From: Pseudomonadota bacterium
Lineage (GTDB): Bacteria; Pseudomonadota; Alphaproteobacteria; Micropepsales; Micropepsaceae
Length of the DNA: 17,643 bases
Reading direction: 5' to 3'
Assembly: GCA_021817355.1 (NCBI GenBank)
Contig: JAKAVI010000165.1
Location: forward strand, 1 to 17,643
Shown: positions 14,662 through 17,643 of the stretch, in pieces
How positions within the stretch are numbered: the stretch's first letter is position 1
How the letters are laid out: each line of letters starts with the position of its first letter
Notes under the pieces: generated by a model
The model's input: the letters and a program-made list of their open reading frames with translations, nothing else
Database searches by the model: none
What the model was told of the DNA's origin: nothing
Program-made: the position numbers and the translations under genes

Positions 14662-17427
14662 ATGGTGAGCCAGATTTCATTTACGACGATCAGTGCTACA
14701 TCGCTGATCAGCTATATGAACTCTCAGCTGCAGACCTCGAGTCTGTCGTTGACCTCTGGCTCGACCTCATCTGCCACCGGGACTACGGGGACGACTTCAA
14801 CCAGTTCCCAGAATAACCCGCCGTGGAACAGCCCAAATACCGCCACGAAACAGGCGCGTGACGCCCAGATCATGGCGATGACCAACTTCCTGAATACGAG
14901 CAACGTCCCGCGTTCAGCCGGAAGTACCACCGCAACCAAGACTGCACAGGACAATCAAAGGCTGTTTTCGCTTTATACGGCGTTCAACAATCTGTCCTAT
15001 CTGGCCGGCATGAGCATGCGTGCGGGCGTTACCTCCGGGCAGCAGACAGGCTATAATACGCGCTTCCAGCAGGGACTGAGCCAGGTTGAAAATTACATCT
15101 CCTCGACCAATTTCAACGAGCTCACTCTGCAGTTGGGCAAGACCCAGTCCTCGGTAACCAGTAGCGTCTCGGTTCCCTTCGCCCCCTTTTCCTACCAGGG
15201 GGGCACCATCGTTTCGGATGCCAATCTGTCCACGGCATTGCCCAATCTCAGTACCCAGCAAAGCTTCAATATTGCGGTACAAAAGGGCGGAACCGTTACA
15301 AACGTCGCAATCAATCTGGCCAATGTGTCAGGCCCCCTGACGCTTGATAATATCGTTGCCTACGTCAACCAGCAGCTCGCTGCAGCAGGCTCTTCCTCGA
15401 CACTGTCGCGGGTCATGACGCAGGGCTCGATCAATGATCCTACCAAGGCAAGCTATGGCATCGCCGTTACCGAGGCTCCCGGCGAATCGCTGACCTTTTC
15501 CAGCGCCGGTGCAACACCGGCTCTCTATCTGGCTGGCTCCAGCGGCAGCTCGCTGTCGACCTCGACCGTTTCAGGTTCGCAAACCTATACGTCAGCGGCC
15601 AATCAGCAGGGACGCCTCGTCAAGCTCAGCAATCTGAGCACAACCTCGACTCCGCAAACCGGATTCAACGACACCTTGTCGCCCACCAGCGGCACCTCAA
15701 CCACAACGGCAAGCGCGGTCGACAGCAACGGTAACATTTATACGATCGGCACGGCGACCGGTAGCTTTGGCAATGAACTCATCCAGGGCAGCCAGGATGT
15801 GGTACTTAGCAAGTATGATTCGGCCGGCAATCTGCAGTGGACCAAGCTCCTGGGCAGCGCGGGCAGCGCCAACGCCTATTCTCTGGCGATTGATGCGAAC
15901 AACAATGTCATCATCGCCGGATCATCGACTGCCAATCTGACGCCCACGGGCATCGCCAATGGCAATGCCGACACCTTCGTTGCCAAATATGATACCAATG
16001 GCAATCAGCAATGGGTACAGCAGATCCCGACGCTTGCTGCCAACGGCGCCAATAGCGTCAGTGTTGATGCCAGCGGAAATATCTACATCGGTGGTCAGGT
16101 CACAGGCTCGATCGGTTCTGGTCAGACCAATGCTGGCGGTCAGGATGCCTATGTTGCCAAACTCGACGCCAACGGAAACATCCAGTATGAGCAGCAGTTT
16201 GGTACCTCCGGCACCGACGCGGTGCAGGCCACTGCGGTCGGCAGCAATGGCAGCCTTTACGTTGCCAGCGTGCAGAACGGGCAAGCCATTCTGTCCAAAT
16301 ATGCGAACGGGGACGCCACACAGCCGCCCGTATGGACCGAAGATCTGGGAGCGCTGGGTACGGGCGGCTCGATTGGCGGCATCGCCCTGGCCAATGGCAA
16401 GGTTTACCTCTCCGGGACCTCATCGAGTACCAGTCTGACGAGTGGTGGTACGGCGACCGTGGTGGGAAGTCCTTCCGGTGGGCTCGATGCATTTGTTGCA
16501 AGTTTCACGGATGCCGGCAGTACCGTTACCGCCAATACGCTCACCTATGTTGGCACATCGGGAACTGATACCGCCGGCAATCTCACGGTCGATTCGGCCG
16601 GAAATGTCTATCTTTCCGGAACCACAACTGGCACCTTTAACGGCCAGACCCGCAACGTGCAGGGAACCCAGAACGCTTTTGTCGCGCAGCTGTCGGCAAC
16701 CGGCACCGTCAACTGGGCGCAGCAATATGGTGGCGCCAGCGGCACGTCGACGGGCGCCAGTGTCGTGCTTGATCCGACGGGATCAAGCGTACTTGACGCC
16801 CTGGGGTTACCTCGGGGTACGATTGATATCAACCAGTCAGTTGATCTGACCTCGGCAACCACCTTGCGGCCAGGCGATTCCTTTCAGATCCAGATCACCC
16901 GTAACGGTACCTCCAGTACACAGACGATTACCGTCGGTACTGGCGAGACGCTGCAGTCTTTGGTCGACAAGATCAATAACGCGATGGTGTTTGCCGGGTC
17001 CGCGTCTGTGACATATGTCAATGGCGGCAATGGGCTCAAGATCACTGTCAACAAGGGCGTGTCTGCCAAGCTGATCGCCGGACCGCAGAATTTTGATGCC
17101 TTGGCCCGCCTTGGCATTGCAGCCGGGACCATCTCCAATTCCGCCACGAGCACGAGTTCTTCAAGCAGCACCAGCTCCAGCCCACCGGTATTCGGTCTTG
17201 GACTAACCGGCTCGACGCTGGATATTTCGACCTCAACCGGTGCAGGTGTTGCCAAGGCGGTCTTGTTCAATGCCATGAACGAGATCACCAACGCCTACCG
17301 CCAGATCAATGCGCCTCCCGCAACCCCGGGTAGCACCACTTCCACGCAGAACCAGGGATCGGTCTCCCCCACTCTTTCCAACCAGATCAGCAGCTATCAG
17401 CTGGCCCTTTCTCTACTGGGGGGCTGA
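14662..17427 (+). CDS. flaEY: FlaEY-like flagellar protein with an internal beta-propeller
   Basis: A 921-aa protein, very rich in Ser, Thr, Gly, Asn and Gln, without cysteine and without a signal peptide, suggesting export by the flagellar system. Layout: N-terminal axial-type segment (SQISFTTISATSLISYMNSQ), a flagellin-IN-like block at about 186-240, then six beta-propeller (SBBP) repeats of about 58 residues whose cores (DSNGNIYTIGT, DANNNVIIAGS, DASGNIYIGGQ, GSNGSLYVASV, ANGKVYLSGTS, DSAGNVYLSGT) lie at about 353, 411, 470, 527, 577 and 644. A seventh repeat begins near 690 and breaks off. A second flagellin-IN-like block (TLQSLVDKINNA, then VTYVNGGNGLKITV) is at about 711-816, and the end, ISSYQLALSLLGG, resembles an axial C-terminus. 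Caulobacter FlaEY is a large protein needed for normal flagellin amount and filament length. The match rests on size, make-up and place beside the FlmG-like gene; a filament cap or sheath role is an alternative. Confidence 0.68.
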   Translation: MVSQISFTTISATSLISYMNSQLQTSSLSLTSGSTSSATGTTGTTSTSSQNNPPWNSPNTATKQARDAQIMAMTNFLNTSNVPRSAGSTTATKTAQDNQRLFSLYTAFNNLSYLAGMSMRAGVTSGQQTGYNTRFQQGLSQVENYISSTNFNELTLQLGKTQSSVTSSVSVPFAPFSYQGGTIVSDANLSTALPNLSTQQSFNIAVQKGGTVTNVAINLANVSGPLTLDNIVAYVNQQLAAAGSSSTLSRVMTQGSINDPTKASYGIAVTEAPGESLTFSSAGATPALYLAGSSGSSLSTSTVSGSQTYTSAANQQGRLVKLSNLSTTSTPQTGFNDTLSPTSGTSTTTASAVDSNGNIYTIGTATGSFGNELIQGSQDVVLSKYDSAGNLQWTKLLGSAGSANAYSLAIDANNNVIIAGSSTANLTPTGIANGNADTFVAKYDTNGNQQWVQQIPTLAANGANSVSVDASGNIYIGGQVTGSIGSGQTNAGGQDAYVAKLDANGNIQYEQQFGTSGTDAVQATAVGSNGSLYVASVQNGQAILSKYANGDATQPPVWTEDLGALGTGGSIGGIALANGKVYLSGTSSSTSLTSGGTATVVGSPSGGLDAFVASFTDAGSTVTANTLTYVGTSGTDTAGNLTVDSAGNVYLSGTTTGTFNGQTRNVQGTQNAFVAQLSATGTVNWAQQYGGASGTSTGASVVLDPTGSSVLDALGLPRGTIDINQSVDLTSATTLRPGDSFQIQITRNGTSSTQTITVGTGETLQSLVDKINNAMVFAGSASVTYVNGGNGLKITVNKGVSAKLIAGPQNFDALARLGIAAGTISNSATSTSSSSSTSSSPPVFGLGLTGSTLDISTSTGAGVAKAVLFNAMNEITNAYRQINAPPATPGSTTSTQNQGSVSPTLSNQISSYQLALSLLGG

Positions 17428-17449
17428 CCCGACTGGGGCCGGTGATGGA

Positions 17450-17484
17450 GCTTCGCGTCGGCGGAGCCGGTGGCAGCTTTTTTT
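17450..17484 (+). terminator. Weak terminator candidate after the FlaEY-like gene
   Basis: GCTTCGC (17450-17456), loop GTCG and GCGGAGC (17461-17467) form a 7-bp stem with one G-U pair, and a run of seven T follows at 17478-17484. The ten-base gap between stem and T-run is longer than in a standard intrinsic terminator, so this is only a candidate. The 94-bp stretch to the next gene holds nothing else clear. Confidence 0.35.
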
Positions 17485-17521
17485 GTACGACACCGCGTGC
17501 AAACCGGTCTAAATTCGCCCC

Positions 17522-17643
17522 ATGGTGAAGCTCAATAAAATCTATACCCGCACCGGTGACAGGGGTACCACAGCCCTTGGCGATGGCACACGCTTGCCCA
17601 AGCACGCATTGCGGATCGAGGCCTATGGCTCGGTCGATGAAGC
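17522..17643 (+). CDS. pduO: Cob(I)yrinic acid a,c-diamide adenosyltransferase, PduO type (5' part)
   Basis: The first 40 codons of a gene that runs off the window. The N-terminus, [17 protein letters not shown] then [23 protein letters not shown], is characteristic of PduO-type ATP:cob(I)alamin adenosyltransferases, which transfer adenosyl from ATP to cobalamin to make coenzyme B12. The block TRTGDRGTT (9-17) is the ATP-binding loop. The ATG at 17522 has no Shine-Dalgarno sequence, and a possible -10 box TCTAAA (17508-17513) lies so close that the mRNA may be leaderless. It has no visible link to the flagellar genes and probably marks the end of the locus. Confidence 0.92.
   Translation, partial: MVKLNKIYTRTGDRGTTALGDGTRLPKHALRIEAYGSVDE

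Overview
The window comes from an alphaproteobacterium, most likely of the Caulobacterales/Hyphomonadaceae type. The evidence is the high GC content, a short (274 aa) cysteine-free flagellin behind a sigma-54-type promoter, a TPR-glycosyltransferase of the FlmG kind, a FlaEY-like protein, and TTAA-N7-TTAA (CtrA-type) boxes between genes. I cannot name the genus. No tRNA, rRNA, CRISPR array, insertion sequence or phage gene is visible.

Layout. (1) 1-1495, rightward: a palindrome, a sigma-54-type promoter and a 5'-terminal mRNA hairpin lead into the flagellin gene. Two perfect hairpins follow, then a small FlaG-like gene. (2) 10308 down to 1497, leftward: one tightly packed run of eight genes. 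In order of transcription these are a SAM methyltransferase, a sulfotransferase, a second methyltransferase with a zinc-type N-terminus and a C-terminal Rossmann domain, transketolase N-half, transketolase C-half, an SDR oxidoreductase, an ATP-grasp ligase and a GH57-like protein. Most junctions overlap by 1-4 bases. (3) 10384-13058, rightward from the same intergenic region: a NeuB-family synthase without the usual SAF domain, then a fusion of an SpsF-type cytidylyltransferase with a PseG-type UDP-sugar hydrolase. (4) 14575 down to 13076: FlmG-like TPR-glycosyltransferase. (5) 14662-17427: FlaEY-like protein in which a beta-propeller is embedded between flagellin-IN-like segments. (6) 17522 to the end: start of a PduO-type cobalamin adenosyltransferase, outside the flagellar theme.

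Interpretation. The locus reads as a flagellin gene together with the pathway that makes and attaches its glycan. The NeuB/SpsF-PseG genes would make and activate a nonulosonic-acid-like sugar and FlmG would transfer it to flagellin. The leftward operon (transketolase pair, SDR, ATP-grasp, GH57, two methyltransferases, sulfotransferase) would build or decorate an unusual sugar. The classical pseudaminate genes pseB, pseC and pseH are absent from the window, and the transketolase module is not part of the textbook pseudaminate or legionaminate routes. This is the best candidate for an undescribed system here. The assignment of the cluster to flagellin is inferred from family knowledge and context; the chemistry of the product cannot be read from the sequence.
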